Assembly (NCBI RefSeq): GCF_026163565.1
Contig: NZ_JAPDKN010000014.1
Coordinates: 124,001 to 188,000 of the forward strand
Direction of reading: 5' to 3'
Length of the DNA stretch: 64,000 nt
From: Chryseobacterium sp. YIM B08800
GTDB lineage: Bacteria > Bacteroidota > Bacteroidia > Flavobacteriales > Weeksellaceae
This document shows positions 36,953 to 45,593 of the stretch, one piece after another. Made by a program: the position numbers and the translations under genes. The notes under the pieces are model-generated. The model ran no database searches. It was not told the origin of the DNA and saw only the letters and a program-made list of their open reading frames with translations. Position 1 is the first letter of the stretch. Every line of letters begins with the position of its first letter.

Positions 36953-38551
36953 TTATTTTTTAATTAATTTAGCATTCGCAGTTTTCTCAGTATCCGTTTT
37001 TATCACAATCAGATATGCTCCCTGAATTAAATTCTGCGTGTTAATCTTCGTTACTTTATTCTTTGTTTTCAAGCTTTGAAGCTGTCTTCCTCCCATGTCA
37101 TACAATGTGATATCTGCTTCTTTAAAATCAAATCCTATTTCCACATAAGCATAATAAGACACCGGATTCGGATAAATCTTAATATTCTGTTTCTCGATTA
37201 GCTGATCAATCTGAGAATCACCAAGCTTTACAATCTTCCAATTCTCTTTTCCGAGTTCTTCAGCACTTGTTCCGGCAAGCACGATAGAACCATCCTTATT
37301 CATTTTCAGATCAGAAAGTCTTTCCTCTTTCTTTCTCGATTCTCCTTTTATATATTTTCGCCATTGTTCATTTCCATCATTATCAATATAAAGCATCCAA
37401 AATGTTTCATCCCCAGCTTCAATTCTTCCTTCAGCCTGAGTGTAACCACCAAGTAAAACTCCTTTTGAATTTTTACCATCTCCAGTGTTAATCACATTCA
37501 TACCCATCAGAATATCACGGTTTTTAAAATTGTAAGATTTCTGCCATTGCTCTTCCCCCTTTGTATTTAAAGAAATGAGCCAGATATCTGTTCCTTCTTC
37601 AATTCCTACTGTTTTATTTCCTGATTTCTCAGATCTCGATTCTCCGCCAATAATATATCCTGAAGAAGTAAAGGCCATTGATCTCAAATGATCATCACCT
37701 TTACCTCCGAAATTCTTTTCCCATTCTATTTTGTTGTCTTTGCTGAGTTTGACCACCCAATAATCACCTTCTCCAAAGTTTTCTGTAGTTTTTGCAGTAA
37801 ATTGTGTAGTAACAGAATTTTCTTTATCATCATTCTTTACCGTTTTATTTCCTGTCGTGGAATTACTTCTGGAGTAAATACCCAACAACGCTCCTCCATC
37901 AGGCGTAGGAATCATCTTTTCTGCTTCATCTAATCCTCTTCCGCCTAAAATTAATTCTGAAAGAACTTTTCCGTTTTTGTCAAGTCTTGTTACCGTTACA
38001 TCTTTTGAGCCGAATCCATTGGCTGCATTTTGAATATTTCCTGCCACCATAAAACCAAAATCAGCGGTCTGAATCACGGATCTTGCTTCTTCATCCTGTG
38101 ATGTGCCTAAAGTTTTTTGCCACAATTCATCTCCGAATTCATTAATTCTGATCAACCAGATATCAGATCCTCCTTTAGAAGCCTCTTTTTTGTCTAAACC
38201 TTTTCCTGAAAAAGAAGTTCCTGCCAGAAGAAATCCTCCTTCCTGAGTTGAAACCGTTGCCGATAAAAAGTCATGATTATGTCCCGAGAAATACTTTTCC
38301 CAGACTTCTTCTCCTTGTTGATTCAGTTTGATTAAATGAAAATCGTAACCGTTGTTTTGTTTGTTTTCAGTAGTAAGTTTCTTGGATTGAATCGAGCTGC
38401 CTGTAATCAGATACTGCTGATCGACTGTTGTGGTGACTTGCGAGAGAAAATCCTGAGTAGAGGATTTAATATCTTTCTGCCATACTACATCTTGGGCAAA
38501 AAAAATTGTGGCAGTACCCAGAAGTACTGCACCAAAATAGATTTTTTTCAT
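36953..38551 (-). CDS. T9SS type A-sorted beta-propeller-like secreted protein
   Basis: This 532-aa protein has a signal peptide (MKKIYFGAVLLGTATIFFAQ) and repeated units of about 50 residues with the theme GGxxxAG...DIWLIRxNxxGxELWQKxxG, as in DISWLKLNS-like beta-propellers. The C-terminus is a type A sorting domain (IKIYPNPVSYYAYVEI, LYDMGGRQLQSLKT, GAYLIVIKTD), so it is exported through the type IX system and attached to or released from the surface. It is the first gene of the operon and is probably transcribed from the region near 38583. Confidence 0.85.
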   Translation of the reverse strand: MKKIYFGAVLLGTATIFFAQDVVWQKDIKSSTQDFLSQVTTTVDQQYLITGSSIQSKKLTTENKQNNGYDFHLIKLNQQGEEVWEKYFSGHNHDFLSATVSTQEGGFLLAGTSFSGKGLDKKEASKGGSDIWLIRINEFGDELWQKTLGTSQDEEARSVIQTADFGFMVAGNIQNAANGFGSKDVTVTRLDKNGKVLSELILGGRGLDEAEKMIPTPDGGALLGIYSRSNSTTGNKTVKNDDKENSVTTQFTAKTTENFGEGDYWVVKLSKDNKIEWEKNFGGKGDDHLRSMAFTSSGYIIGGESRSEKSGNKTVGIEEGTDIWLISLNTKGEEQWQKSYNFKNRDILMGMNVINTGDGKNSKGVLLGGYTQAEGRIEAGDETFWMLYIDNDGNEQWRKYIKGESRKKEERLSDLKMNKDGSIVLAGTSAEELGKENWKIVKLGDSQIDQLIEKQNIKIYPNPVSYYAYVEIGFDFKEADITLYDMGGRQLQSLKTKNKVTKINTQNLIQGAYLIVIKTDTEKTANAKLIKK

Positions 38552-38582
38552 GATTTGGTTGTTGTTAGAATATGTTATCTAT

Positions 38583-38590
38583 CAAATATA
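38583..38590 (-). promoter_or_regulatory. Possible -7 promoter element of the RHS operon
   Basis: On the minus strand 38590-38583 reads TATATTTG, matching TAnnTTTG, 32 bp before the start of the T9SS-sorted gene. No CAAA/CAA lies at the expected -33 distance, so this is tentative. Confidence 0.4.
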
Positions 38591-38746
38591 CAATGTTTTA
38601 ACGCAATCTATTTTCTAACAAATGAAGCTTAATAATGTTTTATGATTATGTAATTTTTAATCATAACTTTTTACAAAAATGATATTAAAGAATTATTTTC
38701 CAAATATTATATTTTTCATAAAAAAATAACAATTTAAGACGTATGA

Positions 38747-38793
38747 TTTTTGTTGAATATTTTATTTAGTTTAAATAAAATATTCAACAAAAA
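38747..38793. repeat. Perfect 22-bp inverted repeat with 3-base loop
   Basis: The arm at 38747-38768 (TTTTTGTTGAATATTTTATT plus TA) is exactly complementary to 38772-38793; the loop is GTT. The stem is AT-rich and has no following T run, so it does not look like an ordinary terminator. Confidence 0.7.
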
Positions 38794-39343
38794 CGTTAAA
38801 AAAAATGCTATAAAGAAGTACTTTCCGGAATACCTACCTTCTAAAAATAATTATCTATGTTTTTTTATCTGCGTAAAAAAATACAACAGGATTCAAAACC
38901 TGTATATAAAAGTTACAGCTTACATAAAAATACTTTTTATAATTTCTTCTTGAGAAGTGAAAAAGATAAAATCATTTTTTAAAAGTTCATTTCATAGCTC
39001 TAAAAAACCAGTGCTTTTGTACAGCAACCTAAGTTGGTATCAAATAAAAATGAGTACTGCTCACTCATTCTAATTTTAACCCTATATAAAAATTACGCAC
39101 GTTTTCTTATGTCCAGCGTTTATTTTACGCATTCTTAAATGATAGGAGATGCGTAAAAGCAATATAGGTTATTAATATAGCTGAGTAAATGAATGTAAGT
39201 CAGTCTTTTTTCTTTCCTATCAATCGGTTCTTTTTCCTTTTAACCGCAATAATAATTAATAAAAAAATCAAACCACTGATTGTCAGGTGATTTAAATAAT
39301 AGTTTGATATTTTCAGAGCTCTAAAAAATAAGTGAATTTATGT

Positions 39344-39409
39344 AGCAAGATGTGTCTTTGTACGTACAAACTTTTCAAGTTGTACCTACAAAGAGGATCT
39401 TGCTTTTTT
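39344..39409 (+). terminator. Large imperfect hairpin followed by T6, terminator- or RNA-like
   Basis: The arms 39344-39369 and 39380-39404 pair through AGCAAGAT/ATCTTGCT, TCTTTGTA/TACAAAGA and GTACAA/TTGTAC with a small internal loop and one mismatch, then T6. No gene lies directly upstream, so it may end a small RNA or be an attenuator for the gene at 39613. Confidence 0.55.
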
Positions 39410-39612
39410 GCAAAAAGGGTAAAAAACTTCGGAACTCAGTTTTACTCTTTGAAACTTTATTTTAAGATTTCAAATCAGTTCAGATTATTCTTTTTTAATC
39501 TTAAAAGAAAATACAAATTTCAAAATGATCTTGTTTAAATTTAATTACTTGTTAATTATTGGTTTATGTGAATTTAAAACTCATTTTGTCTGAAAATTAT
39601 TAATCAAAATAT

Positions 39613-39840
39613 ATGAGTAGAAGACCTATTAATATCGGTGGAAAAGAAAGTGTTATTATCATAAGAATCCAAAAAAGTCGGAAAGAAAACTGGAAAAAAC
39701 TCTGCTCCAAAAAACATATTTCCTTAACTAGTTTAATCATCGATTCTGTAGAAAGTAGAATTTTAGATAACGAAAGTAGAAAAACACTAGCATTTATTAA
39801 AAACAGAATAATCTTTTTGGAAAGATTAAATTCGTTCTGA
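39613..39840 (+). CDS. Small ribbon-helix-helix-like protein
   Basis: This 75-aa basic protein has a short beta strand (ESVIIIRIQKSRKE) then two helices (WKKLCSKKHISLTSLIIDSV), the layout of MobC/NikA-like relaxosome accessory proteins and other ribbon-helix-helix regulators. No relaxase or partition gene is adjacent. It follows the dyad-rich region, which might contain its binding site. It may be a leftover of a mobilisable element. Confidence 0.5.
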   Translation: MSRRPINIGGKESVIIIRIQKSRKENWKKLCSKKHISLTSLIIDSVESRILDNESRKTLAFIKNRIIFLERLNSF

Positions 39841-39937
39841 AAAAATCAAATTATATTTATTGATTATGTGAGTAGGCAAGTTTGAACAAAACCTCGATTT
39901 ACAAACGGATATTTTAAAGAATCTAGGAATTATAAAA

Positions 39938-40035
39938 AAGAACTATATTTAGCTGACAAAGAAAACGACAACGTTATAAATGAATGGTTTGAAATAAGGA
40001 CGATAAAAGGTGAAACCAAATGAAGAAAACTGATT
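39938..40035 (+). pseudogene. 3' remnant of a lipoprotein gene, duplicate of the end of the gene at 41308
   Basis: The sequence encodes NVINEWFEIR followed by a diverged ending and matches 41828-41926 closely at the DNA level, including NEWFEIR and the start of the following MKKTDLYL gene. A one-base difference after AATAAAAG changes the last residues (ending IKGETK then TGA). The rest of the gene is absent upstream. Confidence 0.6.
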
Positions 40036-40295
40036 TATATTTATTGCTTTCAGGTTGTGCATTAATTTTGACATTTTTAACAGGCTTAGGTTTTATTTTA
40101 AGCTTTGTGCTTTTATTTCTTATACATTACGAAAAAAAGAAATTGAGACAAGAAGTAACAACGTTAGAATTTAAAACTGAAAATAGAAAATTAATAATTG
40201 CTCAAATATTATGTGTAATTGATATTTTAATTTCGGTCATTGGCATTTTAAGCATTCTGATTTATGCAGGACTTGCTTTTTTTAGAGGATATTAA
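40020..40295 (+). CDS. Small two-helix membrane protein
   Basis: This 91-aa protein starts MKKTDLYLLLSGCALILTF and has two hydrophobic hairpins, LILTFLTGLGFILSFVLLFL and the later LIIAQILCVIDILISVIGIL pair, with a basic loop between them. Its ATG overlaps the TGA of the remnant upstream. A truncated second copy begins at 41913 after the intact relative of that remnant. No family is recognised; it resembles DUF4190-like small membrane proteins only in layout. Confidence 0.55.
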   Translation: MKKTDLYLLLSGCALILTFLTGLGFILSFVLLFLIHYEKKKLRQEVTTLEFKTENRKLIIAQILCVIDILISVIGILSILIYAGLAFFRGY

Positions 40296-40362
40296 AAAAC
40301 GACCACTAATGAGTTAAAGAAACTAAAATATATTCAACGAAAGCAAAAGTAGCAGAATTTTT

Positions 40363-41156
40363 ATGAAAAAAACGCTTCTCAAAATATTAATATTATTGTC
40401 ATAATCTTTATTTTATATTCAATTTATAATTTTTCCAAACCTAAAATTTATATTTCAAAATTAGAGGTCGAAAATAATATTCCAATAAAAATTGATTTTT
40501 ATAAAGGACATGAAAACAAATTTTTTGGCGATAGTATTTTGATTTACATTCCATATAAATTTAAAATAAAAAATAATAGATTAAGAGACATTGGAATTGG
40601 GGGATTATTTTTCCGAGAAAATAATGAAATTCTGGTTTTCAATAATAATGGAAATGAAATATATAATAATACAGACAGGTTGTATTATTATCATTCTAAA
40701 AGATATATTCTTGATTCTCTATTTAATAGCTTAAATTTTTCACGATATTTCGAAGTCAGAAATCAAAATATAATCCCGCCATATTCGAGTAAAATACTAT
40801 ACTTTTATAAAGCATTTAAATTTAAAAAAAATATAATAGATAAGAATCTAAACAAAAAAGATTATATTGAAATTGGAGAGAATTTTTATAATAATGAGAG
40901 TATCTATCTACAGTCAAAAAATAAATATTCCGTTCCAAAAAAAATTATTGATAGTCTTTACAAAATTGATGAAGAAAAAAACATGTACTTTGTCTTTAAC
41001 AAAAATCAGAAACAGGGCTATTATCGGATAAAATATAATTTATTGAAAAACAATCAAGATTTTGCGGACTATTATGATACTATAAAAGTAATTCGTAAAA
41101 ATAATGATAAAAACAAATTACAAAAAATACTAAGTAATCCTGTCTGGAAAGACTAA
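40363..41156 (+). pseudogene. Membrane-anchored protein of unknown function, N-terminal frame disrupted
   Basis: The continuous 205-aa frame begins only at 40539, but in-frame DNA upstream encodes an anchor (NIIVIIFILYSIYNFSKPKI) with no ATG. An ATG at 40363 is out of frame; adding one A to the A7 run at 40366-40372 would give MKKNASQNINIIVIIFILYS and a 264-aa protein. The rest is beta-rich and Lys/Asn/Tyr-rich, ending near KLQKILSNPVWKD. No family is recognised. It could be a pseudogene, a phase-variable gene or a sequencing error. Confidence 0.5.
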
Positions 41157-41307
41157 AAAAACTACCGCTAACAAAGGTTGACAAAACTGCAAAATTCAAC
41201 AGTAGTAATTCTATTGAACTTTTGTACTAAAAATTCCTGCCTTTGGCAATATCCGAAATATTGTGTGCCATTTTACAGACCGACCGTATTTAAAAAACTG
41301 ACCCAAA

Positions 41308-41926
41308 ATGAGATTTATAAAGTTTATCATATTACTTTTATTTATGAGTGGTTGTAGCAATCCCAAAAAAGAAGTCTGAAACTTTTGAGCAAACATCAAA
41401 ACCTGTTGTAATTAAGACAAATGAAATGGATAGTGTTAAAAATATTTCAAAAGACACAATTCCTGACTTTGATAGTAATAAATACGCCATTGACGAAAAA
41501 GACATAAAACCACCTATTCCAATTCCGCCAAAAATTGTTGTAGTTAAAATACCTTACATTGAGCCAATAAAATGTTTCAATCCAAATTTGACAATAAATG
41601 ATGCTGTAGAATTAATTAATTCGAGAATTATGGACACGCAATGGTTTATAGTGGAAGACAAAAAAGTGAATTATCAACATATCAAACTTGACCAAACAGA
41701 TACAATTTGGATGAAAGAAAAATTGCTAAAAATGGATTGGAAATTAATTGATAGTTCACAAACAAATATTGGAAATCAAAACAGAATTACATTGAAAATG
41801 CAAAAAGAAAATAGAATTTGTAATATAAAAAAGGAACTTTATTTAGCTGGCAAAGAATACGATAACGTTATAAATGAATGGTTTGAAATAAGGGCAATAA
41901 AAGTGAAACCAAATGAAGAAAACTGA
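41308..41926 (+). pseudogene. Lipoprotein of unknown function with frameshift after the lipobox
   Basis: The ATG at 41308 encodes a lipoprotein signal (MRFIKFIILLLFMSGCSNPK), but the frame ends at a TGA within 30 bases of the lipid Cys. The remaining 190 residues are open in the next frame from 41348. Removing one A from the A6 run at 41365-41370 would join them. The mature part has TINDAVELINSRIMDTQWF and ends KVKPNEEN. Its last 100 bases are duplicated at 39938. The function is unknown. Confidence 0.55.
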
Positions 41927-41971
41927 TTTATACTTAATAATAACATTTATAATCATTTTTTTTATTATGTA
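41913..41971 (+). pseudogene. Truncated second copy of the small membrane protein gene
   Basis: ATGAAGAAAACTGATTTATA matches the start of the gene at 40020, overlapping the lipoprotein stop the same way, but the frame ends after about 19 codons. It documents a duplicated two-gene unit in decay. Confidence 0.5.
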
Positions 41972-42012
41972 GTTTTCTCTTATCATAAAGAAGTTATCAA
42001 ACAAATTTTTCT

Positions 42013-42177
42013 TATATTTGGAATAACAAAACAAATCCAAAACCTACATTTCAAAAGTGAGTAATTCGGTGAGTATCTAAAAATCAATCTCTGTAAAACC
42101 TCATCAATATTTAAAGAGCAGGTGGTGTTACCTATCTCCCCGCAAAAAGAGTCTTCAAAATGAAGACTTTTTTTTTT
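42013..42177 (+). ncRNA. Candidate small RNA with promoter and terminator
   Basis: TATATTTG at 42013-42020 is a Bacteroidota -7 element and AGTCTTCA/TGAAGACT at 42150-42168 with a T9-10 run is a strong terminator, so a transcript of about 150 bases is expected. There is no open frame. It contains GCAGGTGGTGTTACCTATC and CTCCCCGC, which can pair locally. The 17-bp repeat near its start (42059-42075) has a partner next to the truncated integrase. I do not recognise the RNA family. Confidence 0.45.
42059..42075. repeat. Right copy of the 17-bp repeat, possible attachment site
   Basis: GAGTAATTCGGTGAGTA matches 27253-27269 at 16 of 17 bases. The two copies bracket the accessory island; the copy is at the start of the candidate small RNA. 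Confidence 0.45.
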
Positions 42178-42191
42178 GCAATACATTTTAG

Positions 42192-43922
42192 TTAAACAGG
42201 ATGGGATTGCAAAACCTGATTATCCTCCAAATCCTTATTACGTTTTTTGATGAAATCTATCGGGCGAATTCCATTTATTTCCTGAAAAAGATTTGAAAAA
42301 TTTGTTCTGGAAGCGATTCCACATTTTTCTGCTAATGTCTCAATCTTGTAGCTTAGATATACTTTATCATTATACAACTTATTGGTAATGTAATTTATAC
42401 GAAGTTCACTTAGGTATCTATTAAAATTTACTTCTTTATACTCATTGATTACTTGAGAAAGATAATTGGAGTTTGTATTAAACTTTATCGCCAATTTATT
42501 GAGTGTTAGTCCGTTTTCAATAAACTCAAACTTTTTTTCAAAATTATCTAATTTTAGAAGTAAATCGTTAATTATTGCATCACTTAATCCGGATTTTTCT
42601 TCCCCACTTGGTTTTACATTAATTTTCTCCGTAATGATTTCTGTAGAAGATTTATGAAGAATCTTTTCTTCTAAAATTTTATAATTTGATTTAATTTTTT
42701 TCTCATTCTTATATTTTATCATTAAAGCAATTGTAAGGGTTATTAATAAAATAATTAAACCCACAATAATCCAAATACCCCAAGACGTTGTTTTTTCTAG
42801 CCTTTCTTTTTCTGCCGTTAAAGCTTCTGTATCATATTTTTTATGAATTGTTGATGCGAGATAAGAAAAATCTTTCGATATCACACTGTCTGCTTTCAAT
42901 AGTTGTTTGGTGTAATACAGTTCTTTTTTAACTTCATTATCTTTTTTATAGTGATTAATGAGCAACTCATAATTTTCACGAAGTTCCGGAAGTATAAAAT
43001 TATGTTTTTGAAAAATGGAGTCTACCCTATTAAAATGAAGAATTGCATTAGGATAATCATTAAGACCTAAATATGATTTCCCTATATAAAAATAAGCTAC
43101 CGTAGCCCAGGCAAAATCATTAATTTTTGTGATTGGCTTTATTGATTCATGAAGTAAATTCAATGAAGCTTTATATTTCTTTTTTCTATACTCATCAATG
43201 CCTTTTTCCTTTAGAAAATAGCCATATTCTTGTTGGAAATTTTTATTGTTTTTAGTTTGTTGAAGTCCTATGTTTAGAATAGAATCTACCGCTTTATAGT
43301 TATTTAATTTTCTATAAGATACAGACATCTGATGCAGGCTATTGTAATAACCTCTTTTGTTATTGAATATAATATTAGGATGAACTTTTTCCTTAGACTT
43401 TAATTCAAAATGAGATTGTGTTTTTTTAAAATGAATCAAGGCTTCCTGATTATATCCTAAATAGCTTTTCACTACTCCAATGTGATAAAGAATAGCATTT
43501 TTTAAGAAATCATCTTGTGAATTTTTAGAGTACTCATACGCCTTTAAATATTCTTGCAAGGCAGGTTGGTACTTTTTATAATTAAAATAGTAGATCACTC
43601 CCTTTCTTAAATAAGCATCGCTTATCAAATCTGTATTATCAGATAGTTTTGCCGCAAAAATAGTACTATCTGCATACTTCAGCTTAGCACTTGCAGAAGA
43701 AGAATAAAATATTGCATCATTATAACCTTCCACCAGATGAGGATAATCTTTTTCTTTTTTAGCCAACGAAATATACCCTTTCAAAAACCGAAAAGCATTA
43801 GTGTCATTTTCAGGATAATTTTCGTATTTCTTTTTTATGTTGTAAAAATTACTATACGATTCTTGTTGTGAATAGAAAATGTTAAAAATAAATAAGAGTA
43901 GTATAAAGCAAAACCTTTTCAA
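42192..43922 (-). CDS. TPR-containing membrane-bound AraC-type regulator
   Basis: This 576-aa protein has a signal sequence (CFILLLFIFNIFYSQQ), TPR-like helices over residues 30-330 (for example LKYADSTIFAAKLSDNTDLI), one membrane helix near residue 390 (WGIWIIVGLIILLITLTIAL) and a C-terminal AraC-type helix-turn-helix (LNKLAIKFNTNSNYLSQVIN and IETLAEKCGIASRTNFSNLF). The layout matches Bacteroidota regulators that sense in the periplasm and bind DNA in the cytoplasm. Target genes are unknown. It ends next to the small-RNA terminator. Confidence 0.85.
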   Translation of the reverse strand: MKRFCFILLLFIFNIFYSQQESYSNFYNIKKKYENYPENDTNAFRFLKGYISLAKKEKDYPHLVEGYNDAIFYSSSASAKLKYADSTIFAAKLSDNTDLISDAYLRKGVIYYFNYKKYQPALQEYLKAYEYSKNSQDDFLKNAILYHIGVVKSYLGYNQEALIHFKKTQSHFELKSKEKVHPNIIFNNKRGYYNSLHQMSVSYRKLNNYKAVDSILNIGLQQTKNNKNFQQEYGYFLKEKGIDEYRKKKYKASLNLLHESIKPITKINDFAWATVAYFYIGKSYLGLNDYPNAILHFNRVDSIFQKHNFILPELRENYELLINHYKKDNEVKKELYYTKQLLKADSVISKDFSYLASTIHKKYDTEALTAEKERLEKTTSWGIWIIVGLIILLITLTIALMIKYKNEKKIKSNYKILEEKILHKSSTEIITEKINVKPSGEEKSGLSDAIINDLLLKLDNFEKKFEFIENGLTLNKLAIKFNTNSNYLSQVINEYKEVNFNRYLSELRINYITNKLYNDKVYLSYKIETLAEKCGIASRTNFSNLFQEINGIRPIDFIKKRNKDLEDNQVLQSHPV

Positions 43923-44205
43923 AAATTTGGATTATAAGGTGAAATATTTATTGTATAAAAATAACTAAAATCTAATTAAATCAATAAGAAAAATCCACTT
44001 TAATAACATAAAAACTAAACAGATGAAAAACATGTTTAAATTATTAAAAACCAACACTTTAAAATTGAGCTAATTCATTAATTAGCACGTGCTGATTCTA
44101 TAATAAGCACTACAAACATTTTCGTAAGCAGCTAAGGTGGTCTAAATTCGAAATCTGAATTCACAATAAACCGGCCGGGATAACCTTTCAAAATAATGTA
44201 GAATA
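43923..44205. other. Intergenic region with no recognised gene
   Basis: It contains a palindrome AGCACGTGCT near 44093 and a possible 16-codon leader (MKNMFKLLKTNT) at 44023, neither convincing. No promoter is clear. Confidence 0.3.
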
Positions 44206-44424
44206 ATGAAAAAGCTTATCTCAATTTTTTTAGTTTTAACCCTATTAATATCAACAATGTCTTGTAGGTTTCAAGATGATGATTTTGAAACCAATGAAGT
44301 CATAAGTAATACAGAATTACAATCTGCCTACGAAAAAAGAAACGACACTGCTAAAGCAAAAATAATTAATAGCCTCGGAGATCCTCCTCCAAAAAACGGA
44401 ACACAGTGGAGAATAAAAAAATAA
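44206..44424 (+). CDS. Small lipoprotein of unknown function
   Basis: This 72-aa protein has a lipoprotein signal, MKKLISIFLVLTLLISTMS before the Cys, then an acidic FQDDDFETNEV stretch and a Lys-rich tail with SLGDPPPKNGTQWRIKK. No domain is recognised. A hairpin terminator follows. It is near the AraC-type regulator and the GLPGLI protein, and the arrangement gives no clear job. Confidence 0.6.
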   Translation: MKKLISIFLVLTLLISTMSCRFQDDDFETNEVISNTELQSAYEKRNDTAKAKIINSLGDPPPKNGTQWRIKK

Positions 44425-44451
44425 AACCATAACCATAAAAACTCAAATTAC

Positions 44452-44502
44452 AAAAGCAACCAAATTAAAAAAAATGGGCTTCTCTCGTTTGGTTGCTTTT
44501 TT
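44452..44502 (+). terminator. Terminator with long loop after small lipoprotein
   Basis: AAAAGCAACCAAA at 44452-44464 pairs with TTTGGTTGCTTTT at 44488-44500 and a T run follows; the 23-base loop is A-rich. Confidence 0.65.
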
Positions 44503-44541
44503 ACCAAAACAACAATTTACTTGAGAAGACAAAAACTATTT

Positions 44542-44779
44542 ATGAAAAAAGAATACACCATTTCTATTATCTGAGTTTTCAGGTAATATCTTAGATAAAA
44601 ATCTTGATGAAAAATACGCATATAAGAAACTAATTTTCAATGAATACCGCCAAAAAACAATAAAAGAATATCGTAAAAATATGGTTGAAGAAATAAAAAA
44701 ATTCTCTCTAAATTCAGAAGATGAAATCCTTAAAATTTTAGAACCGTATGAATCACTTGAATTTATCGAAAAGAAGTAA
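44542..44779 (+). pseudogene. Remnant of a small gene before the GLPGLI gene
   Basis: ATG 44542 opens MKKEYTISII then stops, while the frame one step over encodes SGNILDKNLDEKYAYKKLI and continues to EPYESLEFIEKK with a TAA at 44777-44779. No ATG is in that frame before 44681. It overlaps the GLPGLI gene start. I read it as a frameshifted or truncated helical protein; the family is unknown. Confidence 0.4.
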
Positions 44780-45593
44780 AATTATATTATTTCTCCTTAT
44801 TATTTCATCTTTTGTTTCGGCACAGAGTAAAAGGTTTTATTATGAAGTTAACTTTAAACGTGATTCGGCGGGTTCCTATCCGGCAAAAGATGTTTTAGTA
44901 TTGGAAATAAATAAAGATTATAACATCTTTTTAAGCAACGACTACATTGTAACCGATTCTCTTAATAATATCAACAAAGACAATCAGTTTTTTGCAGAAC
45001 CTAAATTTGAGCAAGTGGTACTCTACAAAAAGGATAATCATAAATTTGATTTTATTCAAAATCTTTCAATGTATTATTATAAATACCCAGCAAAAAGAGA
45101 AATAAAATGGAATATCTCTAATGAACATAAAAAAATTGGAATTTGGGCTGCAACAAAAGCAACTACTGATTTTGGAGGCAGAAAATGGACTGCCTGGTTT
45201 TCGCAAGACATCCCTTTGCCTTATGGACCCTATGTTTTTTATGGACTTCCCGGGCTAATTCTTGAAGTGAACGATAGCGAGAATAACTATCGTTTTAATT
45301 TAATTCAAAATAAAAACTATAAGGTAGAATTAAATTCTAATAATTTTATAGAAAAACTATTTGGTGATAGAAAGATTGACATAACCGAAAAAGACTGGCA
45401 AAAGATTCAACTCAACTATTACAATAACCCAATACCTGAATATAAGGAAGGAAAAGCTGTCATGTTTACAGATAAAGGTGATGAATACACCCAAAATGAC
45501 TACAGAAATCTAGAAAAAGCTATTCAAAACCAAATAAGAATTTATAACAATCCTATAGAATTAGATAAGGCAGTAAAATATCAGAAAAAATAG
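44748..45593 (+). CDS. GLPGLI family exported protein
   Basis: This 281-aa protein has a signal peptide (SKIILFLLIISSFVSAQ) and the family hallmark YGLPGLILEVND around residues 165-176, preceded by the conserved SQDIPLPYGPYVFY. GLPGLI proteins are secreted Bacteroidota proteins of unknown function, often associated with TonB-type outer-membrane proteins. A strong hairpin lies about 130 bp downstream. Its start overlaps the remnant gene upstream. Confidence 0.88.
   Translation: MNHLNLSKRSKIILFLLIISSFVSAQSKRFYYEVNFKRDSAGSYPAKDVLVLEINKDYNIFLSNDYIVTDSLNNINKDNQFFAEPKFEQVVLYKKDNHKFDFIQNLSMYYYKYPAKREIKWNISNEHKKIGIWAATKATTDFGGRKWTAWFSQDIPLPYGPYVFYGLPGLILEVNDSENNYRFNLIQNKNYKVELNSNNFIEKLFGDRKIDITEKDWQKIQLNYYNNPIPEYKEGKAVMFTDKGDEYTQNDYRNLEKAIQNQIRIYNNPIELDKAVKYQKK

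Larger units (their letters stand above)
38632..39612. other. Dyad-rich non-coding region of about 1 kb
   Basis: No credible gene is seen in this stretch; two short open frames in it follow inverted repeats. It holds a 22-bp perfect hairpin at 38747-38793, a 10-bp dyad (TTTTACGCAT at 39123-39132 and ATGCGTAAAA at 39149-39158), a smaller dyad near 39049-39070, and a large hairpin at 39344-39404. The position before a ribbon-helix-helix-like gene makes a transfer-origin or regulatory role possible. Confidence 0.5.

Noticed and set aside
38750..38953. 67-codon open frame within the dyad-rich region
   Set aside because: Its start lies inside a perfect inverted repeat and the translation is Lys/Asn/Phe-rich low complexity.
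39332..39538. 68-codon open frame covering the hairpin at 39344
   Set aside because: The stem-loop explains the DNA better than a protein; there is no promoter or conserved motif.
44023..44073. 16-codon ORF MKNMFKLLKTNT before the small lipoprotein
   Set aside because: It is too short, has no recognisable leader motif, and no terminator or attenuator follows.
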